NCBI GenBank assembly: GCA_023213315.1
Contig: JAKCPI010005267.1
Span: 62,001 to 126,000 of the forward strand
Direction: 5' to 3'
Length of the DNA stretch: 64,000 nt
From: Euborellia annulipes
Taxonomy: Eukaryota > Arthropoda > Insecta > Dermaptera > Anisolabididae
Shown here: one piece after another, positions 36,848-51,800 of the stretch
Layout of the letters: each line of letters starts with the position of its first letter
How positions within the stretch are numbered: position 1 is the first letter of the stretch
The notes under the pieces: generated by a model
What the model was told of the DNA's origin: nothing
Seen by the model: only the letters and a program-made list of their open reading frames with translations
The model's database searches: none
Position numbers and translations under genes: made by a program

Positions 36848-39800
36848 CTAAATAAATACATATGGTTATTAGTTAGAGAACATGATATCCTGACAAGAAG
36901 AGATAAAACGCACCTCGGCAAGACGCGTTATTGGCGTTGCCCCAGAATCCGGGTTTGCATCTTTCACAAGACCATCCTTCGGTGTTTCCGGGACATTCAA
37001 GGCATCGTCCTGTGATATGATCGCAAGGACCTCCTAAGCACTCACAGAGTTGACACGCTATGCCTTGAAGGGGCGATCCGAAATATCCAGGACCGCATCT
37101 GTAAAATACAAATTTTGGATCCAAAGGAATTAGAATAGAAATAAACATCAATGACCAGACACAATTTTTCTCGTTTTAATATAGGTATTGATAGTAAAAC
37201 TACTGATGGTATTTAGAATATTTTAAATAGTATGCAATCTAAACTAAATTTTAAATTTATTTTAACATCTTTTTTTTTTTACTTTTTTTTTTTAGTCAGA
37301 TTGAGAAAGAAATTGTGGAACCGCCGTGAATATAGGCAACCACAATCCAGGCGTGTCAAGGCTGTCATCTTGGTTTTCTACCTTCAAGGAGCACTTGATC
37401 CTACCATAAATTATAATGGTATTTTTTGATTTTTCTACTAATTAATTGATTTGTGAATTTTAATAAAAATCGTTAGAGCAAATTTTGGGAAAATCTAAGA
37501 AAAAGTACATCAGTAAAGTACTAGTACTCTTTGGCCGATTTTGATTAAAAACTTATTTTCAAGTTCCCGGGGGGGGGGGGGGGGGGTGTAACTTAAATAT
37601 AAAATTTCAGCCTCATAGCTCAATTCCTCTGGCCAAATGGAGATTTTGCCATTGTCGGGCATCCGGGGCCAATATATTAAAAAAAAAAAAAAAGCTCAAT
37701 TCCTTTATGGTTAAAATTGAACACAGACAGACAGACGACACACACACACAGACAGATCATGTCGCGAAAACCACTTTTTTGGATTCAGGGGACCTCAAAA
37801 CGTGTATATCCATCAAAATCTCGACATCGAATTTTTTATATGAATCCAATAGTTTGTATATTAACAATATAGAGGTAAGAGAAAGTAAAAATTAATATAG
37901 TTTAAATTGAGTCTATTTTTCTTTTATAAATAACAAGAATTTTTATTTGAATTTTTTAACCTCATTAAAAAACTCTTAGCCCTTGCCTCCATAAAATGTC
38001 GCCACGACTTAAACGATATCAAAATTCATTATTAATATTAAAAATGTAATGACATATTTTCTTAATTTTTACTATTTTAAAGTTGAAATGTCTGAAATTA
38101 TTTTATAAAAGAAGACCATTTTGGCATGAACTGGACTTAGCAAAAAATTAAGCTTTTATTTAAGCTTCCATGTTTGTTGGTTAAAAATAAAAATGCTTTT
38201 ATGCATCAGTTGCTCTTACCTCGTCTTTTATGCGAGACATGCCTCTCACGATTCCTCTCTTTCTCCTTCTCTCTCTAACTTTTTCTTATTTCGATTATTT
38301 AAAAACACTTTTTAAACGTGACATGTTCGGAATAAATAATAATAATAATGAACAATAATTAATAATTAACACTAACAATCTCAATACATGAGTTCATTCA
38401 AGGCAAGGTCATTCAAGGAACCAATCAGAAGATATCAACAATATTAATCCGCCCCAGGGGGGGGGGGTTAGCGCGACAGGCAGGTAGTGTCGACCGAAGT
38501 GGGAGGGTGAGAGCTTATCGCCTCTTGGATTGGGCAAAACATTAGACTGCATTGTCTGTGTAAAAAGTAACAAAATAACAAGCGAATAACTATTGAATAA
38601 ATAATTAATAATATCAACTATTTATCATATAATATATAAGGTTGTTTTTATGTTATTTTGGCCTTATTTATCTTATATCGAAGTTAAATAATTATATATT
38701 TTTAAATTTTTGCAACTCTTTTTGAGGTTAAAACTTTTATTTTTCTATTTTTTTTTTTTACTATCAAATAGGTAGTTTTTTAACATTATTTATTTATTTC
38801 TATTGTTTTTTCTCATATAAAGGTTTTTTTTAAAGGAAGAATCATGGTTAATTTCTCGGCTTATGTTTGTTCCAAAAACAGTACCGATCCACAATACAAA
38901 AGCAAAGGCAAAAATTAGAAGAGACTACAAAGAAGATAACTTTCACTCGTAAGTGATGATTATACATGAAGTGATACATTATATGGGAATTACATAATAG
39001 GCCTAATATGTGCTAAACTTATTTTTGGGTAACTTTGTTTAATAAATACTCACATGGGAAGACAGAAAAAAATTTTGAAATTCCATTCTTTTCATTAAGA
39101 AGAATTAAGACAATTTTTCTTGTGTAAAATAAAAGCAAATTAAAAATTTTTATAAGTTTTTAATTGACATCTATTTTTTCCCATTATCCCAAACATTTCT
39201 GGCGGTATGTAGGTTTGCTGATAAGTGTGAGGAATTATTAAAGAAAAATATATAGAAATTTTAAAGCAATTAAACGACGTCTTCTACTTCTACTGGAATA
39301 GAAATTTTATTAATTTATTTAATTACAGAAACTTCGAGGACGTTTGTTCCCTTCATCGGTATGATACAATACAAATTTAGATGAAATATATATTTAATAT
39401 TAGGAACCACCAAGTTTCGGCCAATTTTTGTATATGAAATACAAGTTTCGGTTTCGGCTGAAAATCTTGTTTTGGTCTGACTCTATTTAATATATTTATT
39501 TTTTCCAAGGCCAATGATATGGTCATTAAGTTACTGTCTAAATTTTATAAAATTTGAACAGTTTATTATCCAACTTATTGCTGAATATTTCAATTTCCCA
39601 TATTCAGATTTTATTTAATGTGCTTAATCTAAAAAATCTTGATTCTTGAAAATCATAAAAAGAGCTTCTAAAAGTTGTAGATATTTTAAAAAGCTTTAAT
39701 TAAAAAAATAAATTTGAGTTCGATAGCTTAAATTGTAAACTTTCAAACTAGCATCTGAAAGGACTTAACTCTTGGCATGATAAATGACGTATAATATCAA

Positions 39801-42800
39801 TTATTATTTGAAATTTATTTAAACTTTCTATTTTTGAGAGATTATTATTCAATTTTTATAAGTAAAAAACATCTCAAATAGCTTATATCACTTAATTAGG
39901 AATTTTTGGCTCTTAAAAATATTTACTTTTTTCTGATTTTAATTTTTTTGTGAACTAAAAACCTAAAAAAATAAAGAAACTATAATTTTAAATAGTCCGT
40001 TTATTCATTTATTTATTTAGGGGGCAGTATAATATTGAAAATCTTTATTAAACTATATATAATTTTATATTGGGTTCAATGGATATTTCAATGTTTTGCC
40101 CAATAAGATGGGACGTGATAGCTGACGTAGGCGGTCGACTCTTCTCAGCTCAATTCCTCCCTACCTCCCTGAGCTAACCTGACAATCAACAGTAAGTGAT
40201 CATGCGGCTAATTTAATTCATATTGAAATTGTATTTATTATTATTTTATAGAATCATAAATTGTTCTTCATAAATAAAAATTTATTTTTCTAATTATATT
40301 AATTAAATTTGTTTTCAAATGCTTTAAAAATATATTATTTTATTTTTAAAATAATTTATTATTTTATTTTATTTTTAAAAATCATGAATAAGAGAACTTC
40401 TCTAATTGATAAATAGATGGCAGTGCATGTATGAATCCAAATTTGAAATAATTAACTACAAAACAGTGAAATAGGAATAGAATGAAAGAAAGATAATAAA
40501 AGATAAAGCAGGATGGATTATTATTTAAAAAATGCTAAAGAAGAATTCTATCACAAAATATATTATCTATAGTAATTATAATTAAATTAGCATTAAAAAA
40601 AATAATTTGGCCAGCAAATATATTTTTTTTAGTATTTAAATTTTATTTCAAAAATTTTGTATCTTTTATATTCAAGTATTAATTATTATTTCCTACCATC
40701 CCTCCCTCCCCCAGGACGAGGTGCGAGATTTCCAACTCTTTATCATATATAGGTATATTTTTTAAGTGAACTGAGTATATAGGATGTATATTTTAAAGAT
40801 AACGAATTAAGGGTCAAATTAGCCCCGGTATCTGGCCTAGTTGTAGCGCGACTGCCTGTGTATACCAAGGTGTCGTGGGTTCGGATCCAGGGCAATCGGA
40901 TGATTTTATTTAAGCCATTTGTGATACTAAAAAACCCGGGGTTTTCTATAAATGTGCCATAACAATTCAAAGTTGAATTTATAAAATTTTTTGAAAAAAT
41001 TAAAAAAAAACGTCGAATGATTTTCACAAAAGGGAAAATAAGGTGATTATTTGAGTCACGAGGGAAAATTTACTAAAAAAAAAAGGTAAAATGATATGAA
41101 TTTTGTATAAGAAATTTTATTCAGGAGGGGGTAGTTCTATGTTGTGACATAATATTATAATATTTGTAGGGGGGTTTGTTTGTATGTGACATGGGGAGGG
41201 GGATTAGAAAATAGTAAAAAAAAAAGGCGTTGAGTAATATGTGGACGACCCCTATGAAGAATAATTTCGAATTGACTGGTAACTTCTCAAATAAAATACG
41301 AATGCAAAGGGTTAAAATAGATATGGAATAAAAAGGTGTGGAGAAATAAATCAGCAGTTTCTCAGTTCCAGATCAACTTGATGTTGGCCAAAATATTTTC
41401 CCATTAAAGTGCTGTATTGTGAAATTGAGAAACAGCTGAATTTATTTCTTCAAACTTATATAAGTATATCATAGATATGATACGTCGATGGTACCTTTCA
41501 CACTTAGAGCCGACATGTCCAAGGGCGCATGCAGTGCAGACATAATCGTCAGGGGAATTATCTGCCAAACGACATGTAGGACTAAAGTTAGCTTCAGGAG
41601 ATGTGAGAGGACAAGCACAAGGACGACAATCCGTTGAAAGGCCACGACGGGGTTCTCCGTAGAATCCTGGAAGACACTCAGTGCATCCGACTCCTGTAGT
41701 ATTATGTTGACATTCCTAAGGAGGGGAAAAATAAAATTAAAAATGTTTAGACAAGTAGGAGATAATGCTGGTATTTTAAATTAAGGACCATTAAGGACCA
41801 TGCAAGCCAACAAATAAAGATAGGGAGATATTTTTATAAAATTTTTACCTTAATACTTATATTCTTTAAAATTTATTTATTGGAAGGGGGGTCTTCTAAA
41901 CTTTTTGAAGTCGAGGACCCCGTGGAACCCAAGTCAATATCTCACGGCCCTCTATTTGCTTTTAATTCAGATTGGTTAAAAAACTATTTATATTGAATTT
42001 CTATGTTATAAGCAGGGGCAAATATCATTTCATGTTAGCGAGGTGAATAACTGAATCAATACGTAGTAGAAAAATAAAAGGCCGAGCAGCTAGGTTTATT
42101 TCTTTAATAGAGAACTCACAGCGACGTTTCGGTCGACTATGAGACCATCTTCATGGCTAGAGTTCAGCAGTGGCGGATTAATGCAATTTTGTCGGGGGGG
42201 GGAATTTTTTTTTATTTAAGGACTTTGTGGGCATCTATGGCCATTTAGACCCCTTTCCTATTTATTTAAATTGATTGGTAACAAATTCAATTGAAATTAA
42301 AGCCCGGAAATCATAATTTCTTTAGATTACTAGTTTTTATAACATTGTGAATTTCTTCTCGGGGGGGCGATCGCCCCCTCGCCCCCCCCTCTTTAATCCG
42401 CCCCTGGAGTTCAGTCATTTAAGAGGTTTTTCTAATGATTGAACTCTAGCCATGAAGATGGTCGCATAGTCGACCGAAACGTCGCTGTGAGTTCTCTATT
42501 AAAGAAATAAACCTAACTGCTCGGCCTTTTATTTTTCTACATATTATCATTTCAACATTTGATATATTATCGAAATTTTATAATAATAATCGAACTATTT
42601 TAAAATAATAATCGAACTATTTAAACTTATTTAACACAAATAATTTATTTGTTACATTTGCGACTCTTCGCGGCCCCACTACGGTTAAACCATTGCTCCC
42701 TGGGGGACCGCGGCCCACTACTTTAAGAAATACTGTTCTATAAGAGTGCAAAATTTCATTTCGAAACTGTAACGAGTGCGAAAGACCAACAGACCTGGCA

Positions 42801-45800
42801 GTAGCGTAGCCAGGATTTCTGCTTGGGGGGGCCCAAAAGTTTTATGAAAGATTTTATGGAGATTTTTTCAATTATTTATAAGTTTTTTGTTAGATTTTAT
42901 GAGAGTTAATAAAATAATTATTAAAAAAAAAAATCATTAGGGAAAACAATAGGTATTTTTTTTTTTGTTTTGAAGAAGGCTTTGGGGGGGGGGGCGGCCC
43001 TCCTGGGCCCCCTCTGAATACGCCACTGAGACCTGGTATAAATTAACCAAAACAAAAAAAAATTTGTTTTTCTTCACTGCACTGCTTTGATCTTCATAAA
43101 ATTTAAAATTTATGAAAAATAATTTTAATTTTTTATTCAGGAAAACAAGAATTGTCATATTAATTTCCGGAGCAAAACCAAAAGTCAAGTGCAAATGTAA
43201 TCTAAGTTTTTTTTTTTTTTTTTTTTTTTTAAACATTCACACTTTTTTCTCATTCACACTCACATTCACACACACATACACACAGTCTTTTCGGCAACTT
43301 AGGCCATTTAAGACTTTAAACGATATCCGTTATTGATTATTATACATATTGAGGTCCAGGCATTCTTATTTAAGCCATTTGGTATCCAAATGGCTTAAAT
43401 AAAATCATCGGACTGCCTAGGGTCCGAACCCGCGACGTTCAGTATAGAAGGTAGACACGCTACCAACTACTCCAAGCCCCGTGGGCAATCTAACAAGTTA
43501 AATATAAACACATTCTGTCAGAAAAATAATATTCAAGTAAATCCTTTTAAAACAAAGAGCTCAACTTTTGGCTGCCAGCCACTTATCTGTTATATCAGTT
43601 TTTCCCAAAATGTAGTACGCGTACTCACTGGGTAAGAGATGAGGGGACAAATTGCAATGAAATCCGATAAAGGATTCTTAATTAGACTAGTGATAGATAA
43701 AAAATTGCTAACCGAACAAAGACCGGTGACGGGGTCACAGGTGCTGGCGTGTCCGTTACATTCACATTTGTGACATTTACGTCTCGACGGTGTGTCTTCA
43801 CTGGCGACGGCGACATAACCATAACTACATGACTCACATGACAGACCTTCGTAGCCTGGGGGACAAAGGCACTGTTCTACAGGACCAATCAAAGTTGATG
43901 TCGAAGAAATTACTCCAAAAGGCCAGCTGACGGATTCCAGACTAAAAAATAAAATATATATTAAGACAGAAGAATCTTATAAAGAAGTGACTGACATTAC
44001 TGACCTGGCTTCAATTTGGTCTGTATGAAATCTTCCACGAAGGAGAAGATATTTGAGATCGGCAAGGACACTCATGAGAAGTGTTCGAGTTGCTGTTGGT
44101 CCTTTAAATGGTGGTGGAGATGGCGAGGCCTGAATGTCGTCAAGATCATCAGCCAGAAGGTACCAGAATTCTTCAAAGAGAGGTATAGACACGGTTGCCT
44201 GACGGCCGTTGTATGAAGATTCACCCGAAGCTAGTCTTACTCCGTTGGACCCCTAAAAATGAAATTTTTAACTATTTTTAAAAATAAATATTTAATGATA
44301 GATATTAATTAAAAAGATTACATTTTGGAGTTGAGGGTTTCACAGTCATTAATAAAAGAATTTTGTTTTCCGTTTATATATAAAGATTAGTAATCTTTAA
44401 AAATAAGCCACAGGTAAACCGAAAACAAAATTATTTTATTAATCTTAAGAAAAATAAATGCGCAGCCAGGAGAATAATTTTTTTTTTATTCTTTTGGTCG
44501 ACGTTTAGGACGCCAATCGCACCATAAGTTGTTATAACATAAATGTTTTATTTTTTTTTCCATCTCTCAACAGAGATTAACCCCAATTACAGAGATATGG
44601 AGGAAGCATTGGCAATGTTTGAAAATTTTCACGGCAAGTGGGATTTGAATCCGAGTTGTATAGCAACTCTAGATTCGTAATCCACAGATTATCCGATTAG
44701 CCACGAGCCTCTCTATATTACTGACTTGTGAGTAATATGTAGAATATTTGCTTTTTGACAATATTGTATAATATTGAAAGAGGCATCTTTTTTCGTACGG
44801 GAAGAGCTCTCTGTCTGTTGTTTTTTCCAATTTTATAACAACTTTTAGTTTGATTTTGGTACTTTAGATAAAGCAACGATACTCAGCCTGTGGTGGAGCT
44901 CATCTTTAAATGCTGCCCGAAAAGTAATTGTCAAAATTCGAATATTTATAGAACACTTCTTAAAAATAAGCTTAAATATTTAAATTTACATAAAACAAAT
45001 GACAGCTTTTTAATTTATAAATAGCTAATGTTGTAGTAAAAATATTTTTACTACAAAATTAAGTGTACTTAATTTGTTATAAATATTTAAATGAAAAGCA
45101 ACAAAATGATGTTATTTTAGTGCCGTAAACAAGAATTGTATGTACCCATTTTGAACCTAACAGTACGGTTTATTTTTTTCATATTTTTCACATTTTTTTT
45201 GGCCGTACCGTCGTTTAATAAAAATGTCAATTTTGCCCCTTTTTTAACCAACTATAGTTTTTAAAGAAAAATGAACCTCGTCTTATTTATTTCTCGTAAG
45301 ATTTTATACTAATGAATACGAAAGTTAATTCCTCCCTTTTGAAATTCGCTGTATTTTTGAATCGGTTCTGTCTCAAAAGAACAATTGTTATGTTTAAATA
45401 ATAAAACTTTTCTTTGAAGGGTCTATTAACTATTTTTTGTATGCCATTATAACTTTTATGTATATTATGCATAAAGACGTCAATGGCTTACAAAAAAAAT
45501 TGTCCATTGTCCCCTTCTAATTCTCATCTCTTCATTTTTTATAAAACCGCCCCGTTTTTAACATTACAATGTCCCGTTTTTGTCACAAGACAATATGGTC
45601 AGTCTACTGGCACTGGTTTAATTGTTTTAAGGCTTACATAGAGAACGGCATCCGGAGCAACTGTAGGCTTTCCGCTGGAATCGCCTCTCATAGATACCCA
45701 GCCTAAAGTGAAGCTGAGATTAGCACCATAGCTGGCCAGTCTGTTGCCGGAGTAGAGTTTCTCAGGTGCCATCCAGAAATAGTTATCTACAGGAAGTTCG

Positions 45801-48800
45801 TAATTGCCAATTGTCCATTTCTCGGTGTCTTCGTCTAATAACGGAGTCGCTTTATGTGATACTCGTAAATCCGTCACCAACCAGCCGTCTAGCACTTCCA
45901 CCTGTTAAACAAATTTCATATTTATAAATTCCATTTATTTGGTTTGCAAATTTATTTTGATGTATTCTAATAATATATAATAATTTATTCAATTATAGGA
46001 AAATTCAAATATTATAATATTTATACTTTCTTTCTTATTATAATTTTTTCCCTCGTAAATGTAATTTAAATCGACTGGACATTCAAAGGGAATTGAGAGT
46101 GTTTTATTTTTGGCTGCCTGTATTTCCCCACCCTTCCTCAGAAAATGTAATTTATTATTTATCTGATAGACTATATGCCTATTTTAAGAGATCTTACATA
46201 TTATTATCAGTCTATGACTTATTAACATTTTATTTTGGTAGAATATTTAGCATTTTATTTTTAATTTAAATTTTGTTACGAATAAGCCCACTTCTTTATC
46301 TGTTAAAAGAAGTCAAGGATGTTAATTTCTTCAATGTTTGATTGTAATCCTTTCCTATCCGATAATATTTAAAGAGAGACGATTACGTTTTGGAATTGAA
46401 TAGCAGCAGGCTTGCAGTGTTGACTAACGCCACTACAGTAACATTGTAGACAACCATGGGGATGTCCCTGGGCGAGGTAGAAATGTCCAGAACGACATCG
46501 GTCGCATTTAGGTCCTTCCGTGCCTTGTTTACATCTGCATTTTGTCTCACATTGTAAGCTTTCTGTCATGATGCCTGTCCCGCTCTCCAGATGTGAGCCT
46601 CGAGGATCACAAGCACGAAATCCGGGTGCACATCGTTCACATCTTGAGCCTGTGTAACCTTCTCTGCAGTCACAGACCACCTGAAACAAATTGAGCAAAT
46701 AATTAATATTCGTTTTTAATAAATATATTTAGAAGTTAAGGGAATTCAGGAAGGCTCATTGAATCTTTAGTTCGAAACTAATTAAAGCATTTTTTATGCG
46801 TTTTTTTTAATTATTTAAATTCGTGAGAATTTTACATAATAGAATGCTTTTTTTAAATTACGATTAATTAAAAAATATTTTTTTTTTATATATATTTATA
46901 GAAAATGCAAAAAACGTTCTATTATGAAAATTGTAATTTTTTTTTAAATCTAAAAATCATTAATATCCAACCTATAATAATAAAATGAAATGGAACCAAA
47001 GTAAAAAATTAAACAATTAACAGCCAAATAGTTCAGCATTCTTGCAAAAGATGGCAGGCTAGTCTAACAGCCGACATTATCAGATCACTTATAAGTCTAT
47101 ATTATATATTTTTATGCTGTTATAAATGATATATAAATATATAATAATATTTAATAAACTACGAAAATCAAACAAATACATGAGATTAAATATAGCCCTA
47201 TCATCCTGCCATTCGTTGGCAAATTTTCGTAATATTTTCGTAAATTGGGCTTTTTGGCTAAATGTTTAAGACCCTAACGCCACCTTATCAGCAAAAACAT
47301 GCGAACAGTTTGCCTCCTATAGAGCCTTCTATATTGTAACTTCTATTTTAAAATTTTTTAATAAATATCTTAGTTTATGAAAAAATTGAAAAAAAAAAAA
47401 ACTATAAAAAGTTTATGTAATTTGTAGACAGTCTATTATTTAGTTTGAGTTGGACGTTTATGTGCCAGTCAGATTTAATTTGATTTGTGTGATGTGATTA
47501 CCTCTCCAAGATTCTCGAGAACCACATGACAGAGACCCGTTGTGCCTGAGGCTCCTGATACACACTCCTTCGGACACCTTAGGCAAGGCGAGACGTAGTC
47601 TTGGGCCTCAGGGCGAAACCAGCCCGGCAGGCACTCCTCACAATTCACTCCCGTCGTGTTCTCCTAAGACACCAAAGCCACAATTACTTTCAAATAAATC
47701 AGTTAGTATACAAGCGTGTGCACATACACCCAACTTTCTAAATATTGCCATAAAAGGAAGAAAAAAAATTAAAAAAAAAAAAAAAATTCCAAAATGAGAT
47801 TGATTAACATCCAAAGAAATGGGAAAGAAATTATGAAATTATAGAATGAGGAAATAAGAATATTCTATTAATAAATTAACCTCTGTCATCGAATTAGGTT
47901 TCGTATTAAATCATTTGTTTTCTTGTAAAATTTCTAATAATTCTAGTTTTTCCTAACATTCCCATGTGCTCTTTTACTTACAGTTAGTTATAAATAAAAA
48001 TAAATAATAGTAAACTTATGTGATTAACTGCCACATACTTAGGAAGTTACGATTATCGCATATTAAGGTAGACAATAATAAAGAAAAAACTATTTTTATT
48101 TTTGACAGGATCTATTGACAAAACGACTGTTGTGCTATTTACAGTTTTCGGCGGTTAGATAGATAGGTCTGATGATGGCTAAACGACGAAATTGTAAATA
48201 GCGCAGCAGTATCTCAATAGATCCTGTCAAAAAGAAAAAAACTTTTTTCTTTATTATTGTCTACCTTAATCTGGGACATCAATAACTAATATCGTAACTT
48301 CCTGAGTATCCGGCAGTTGTTAACACTTGGTCTGTTTCAAGAATTTATATTATTAATTTTAAATGAAATTGCCAAGTCCTGTTGGAATAGGGTTCAAACT
48401 AACACCTCCCTCCCACCCCGCTTTCTCCAGTCAACCTCTGATCCAAGGGCGGATACAATGAGGGGGGGGTGTAAAAGAGGGTAACTAACCCGCCTCCGAG
48501 ATTTGAGAAAAATATTTTTGTTAGAAATTAAATGTTATTTTATTATTTTTTTTAATTAATATTTAAAATTTTGATTTGTATAGGGCCTATATACTGATAA
48601 ACAAGTACAGATTTTAACTTTAAATTACCGAAAGACGTGGGGGTAACTAGGGTGGTCCCGGCCCCCTCCCCCCAAAAGGATCCCCGCCCCAAGAAAAATT
48701 GAAACAATATGGGACCTTCCTGGCCTCTTGGGACCCATGCCCCCCCCAGTCAAATTCCCTAGTTACGCCCATGCCCCCCCCCCCCACAGAAAAACTTCTC

Positions 48801-51800
48801 TGGATCCGCCCTTACTCTGACCATAGCAAGGGAAATTAATTAACTATATTTCTTCATTGCCTAATACACTCGAGAGTGGAGCCTTGAGCTTAGGCAACCA
48901 AAATGCTTAGCTGTCGGAAGTGTTGTCTTAAAAGTATCTTTCACTTGCTTTAAAAAAATATGATTTATTTATTTTAAAAATAGTAGTTTGATTGATCAAG
49001 CTCAAAGTTCCAATCTAGAGCTCTTGTGAGGCCGACTGTACAGAGTTAGAGATCCCGACTCTTGTGCTGGGGGTCATGTGTTCGCATCCCGTTACAACAG
49101 AAGAAAATATCAAAATAATATTGTTATCAATTAATTTAGGAAAATCGGAAAGAGAATCTAAATGGCTTTAGAAAAATATCTTAAAAAGATAAACTCATTT
49201 TATTTGCTTTATATAGAAATTTATTGTATATTCAAGAGAGGTGAGTTGATTTTTTTTTTTTACCTATCCTTTTAGCTTCTATTTTTGGTTTTATTCTTTT
49301 TTTATTATTATTATTATCCTTATTTAAATTTTTCTTTTTTTTTTTAATGAAATTTTAAAAAGAGAATAAAATATTTTAAATTTTACTTTTATTTTACCTT
49401 TCCCTTTTAAAATAACAATTTTTCTTTAATTAATATCGTTTACTTTTTAATTAAAAAAAAATATAATAAAGAATTTTAAATAATAAATATGTCAATTAAA
49501 TTTTGAAATATTTTGTTTTTAAATTCTTGAAATGTTTTTATTATTTCACAATAAAAAGAAGAAATGTAATGGCGGATGATATTTTAAGATGAAAATAAAA
49601 AGCAAACTGCTGTAGTCAGTAGCCGAGGATGTGGATGACCAGGAGATGTCTGTCTGTCCTTAAATGGACGAAGAATCCGGCAGACAAACATAAGAGAGAG
49701 AAAGAGAGAAAAAAGAGAGAGTTTCCCACAACATTCATCCCTCTTCTTTGTTTTCTTCTCTACTCCTACTCCTCCTCCTCCTCCTATACTACTACTACTC
49801 CTAATCTCTCTTTTTAAGTCCATTTATAGAGAACAAAGGGAGCTTTAAAAAGAACCAAAAAACAAAAAAAAAATAAAAAATAACAGAAGGTGGATTTTTG
49901 TCTGGGCGAGAAAACCTATTTCACAAATCTTTTTCTCACTAGAATTTTTTTTTTTTTTTTTGAAATTTTATTAGACATGATTTCGAAATAATTTATATAC
50001 ACCTGTGGGAATAGGTGAAAAATGTTCTTTGTAGTGGGGAATGTTGAATTTTTTTATATATTGAAATAGATGGATTTATTGCAAAAAAAAAATATCCGCC
50101 ATTACATTATATTGTAATATAATAATAATAAAAAATTAGAAAAATTATTATTCTAAAATTTAATTAATATTTTTGTTATTTTTTGGAATTGTTTTTATTA
50201 AAATAAGTAAAAGTAAATTAAAAGATATTTTATTTTAAGGGCCCGTCTCGAAAATCCGTTAGGACACGATTGACTACAGAGTTACTCTAGGCGGCAAGAG
50301 TTGGCGTTAGTTTTTCCCATAGGAAAACAAGGGATTTATTCCATTTCATTTTAAAGATTCCAGTTAATTAATTAAGGATAAAAAATTAATTATTTTTCAA
50401 CACAATGATTACTAATTTAATTATCTATAAGTTATAGAGCGAATTTTTTAAAAATAACTTTTATTTAATGCGATTAATCTAAAAAAAAAAATTTATTTTT
50501 TCAAAAATCAAAAACAGGGCTTCTATAAGTTGTAGACATTTTAAATAGCTTTAATTTAAAAAAAATTTGAGGTCTATAGCTTCAAAATTGTGGCCTCTGG
50601 AATCTCCCAAAATTAGCACCCTGAGACGCGCACCTTAAAAAGCGAAGGAAAAATGAAAATTTGGTGTAATATGATTTTCGAGTTTATTATTTAAACAAAA
50701 GTTAAATTTAAAATTGTTAGCTTATATTGATATATGCGAAAAAATTGGATACCCTATAGCTGGAAAAAAAACCTGGTTCCCAAATGTTGAATGAGAGATA
50801 ATAATTTTTTAAATTTAAATAGTTGGTCATTAACTTAACTAATCGAAAAATTCAAAAAATTAGATCCCCAAAATAACCCGCTGGTATAACTGGCATGGTC
50901 GGAAAGAATGGTCACAAAAATGTTTATAAAAGAAAGGCCATGCAGCGCTATGAATAGTCATAAAATTTTGGTATGAGTTTTCAAATTATTGTCAATATTA
51001 TGGGAAGAATTTCACTTTCGCCTCTCAAAACAAATTCCTCATCATACCAGAAAAAAATATTTCAAAAGAAAACAAAGGGAAATTATCTTCCCTAACCAGG
51101 ATCATGCAATAGTGTTCTTTGGATCAACTCTTGTATCGGAGTATCCTTACAGAGAAGCTAACATGAAACCCTTTCAATTTTCTAAATTAAATTTATGTCT
51201 AATATTGCAGGGGCGTATATAGAAATTTAGCTGGAATCTTTCAAATGGAATGGGATAAATCCCTTGCTTTCCTATGGGAAAAACTAACGCCATCTCTTGC
51301 CGCCTAGAGTAACTCGGTACTGAATCATCTTCTAACGGTTTTTCGAGACGCGCACCTTAAACTGCTTTCAAAATAAAAGACAATTGTCCAAGAATATACC
51401 AAATTAAAGATTTCTTTCTAAGCGCGTTAAAGTTCCCGACAAATAATGCTACAGTATTTTCACCCTCACTTTCACATGAGTTGTGTTATAGAAAGTTAGT
51501 TAAAACATTAGAGCCTCTCTATTTTTATTATCAAAGTTAGATCTCTTCTTATTATTTTGTTTCCTTTTTTGAACCCTTCGCTGTAAATAATAAATTATAT
51601 GTTTAATGGCTACCTTAAATGGTCCAGCCTTTTTTTCTCGAACAGACAGGTAGAGAGATAGTTAAACATGGCTTTTCCTAAGATTTAAACTCTGTCTACA
51701 TTATCATAATAAAATTCAAATCATATTCTATTTTCAAAGATAGAGTAATAGTTATTATTTGCTTTTTTTAAGTTAACACTTTTTTCATTTTTTAATCTTT

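Larger units (their letters stand above)
41888..42745. mobile_element. Older hAT-like element hosting two later insertions
   Basis: The left end has TTCTAAACTTTTTGAAGTCG and the right end, read in reverse, TTTCTTAAAGTAGTGGGCCG, in the style of CAGNGGTTCTCAAA-type hAT ends. No target duplication was verified. Confidence 0.4.

Noticed and set aside
36779..37015. 78-codon plus-strand frame
   Set aside because: It is the antisense shadow of two laminin exons.
40743..41027. 94-codon minus-strand frame
   Set aside because: It runs through a family A SINE; the segment LPWIRTHDTLVYTG is translated SINE head.
50989..51222. 77-codon plus-strand frame between family Y copies
   Set aside because: No homology recognised and bounded by transposon ends; probably remnant sequence.
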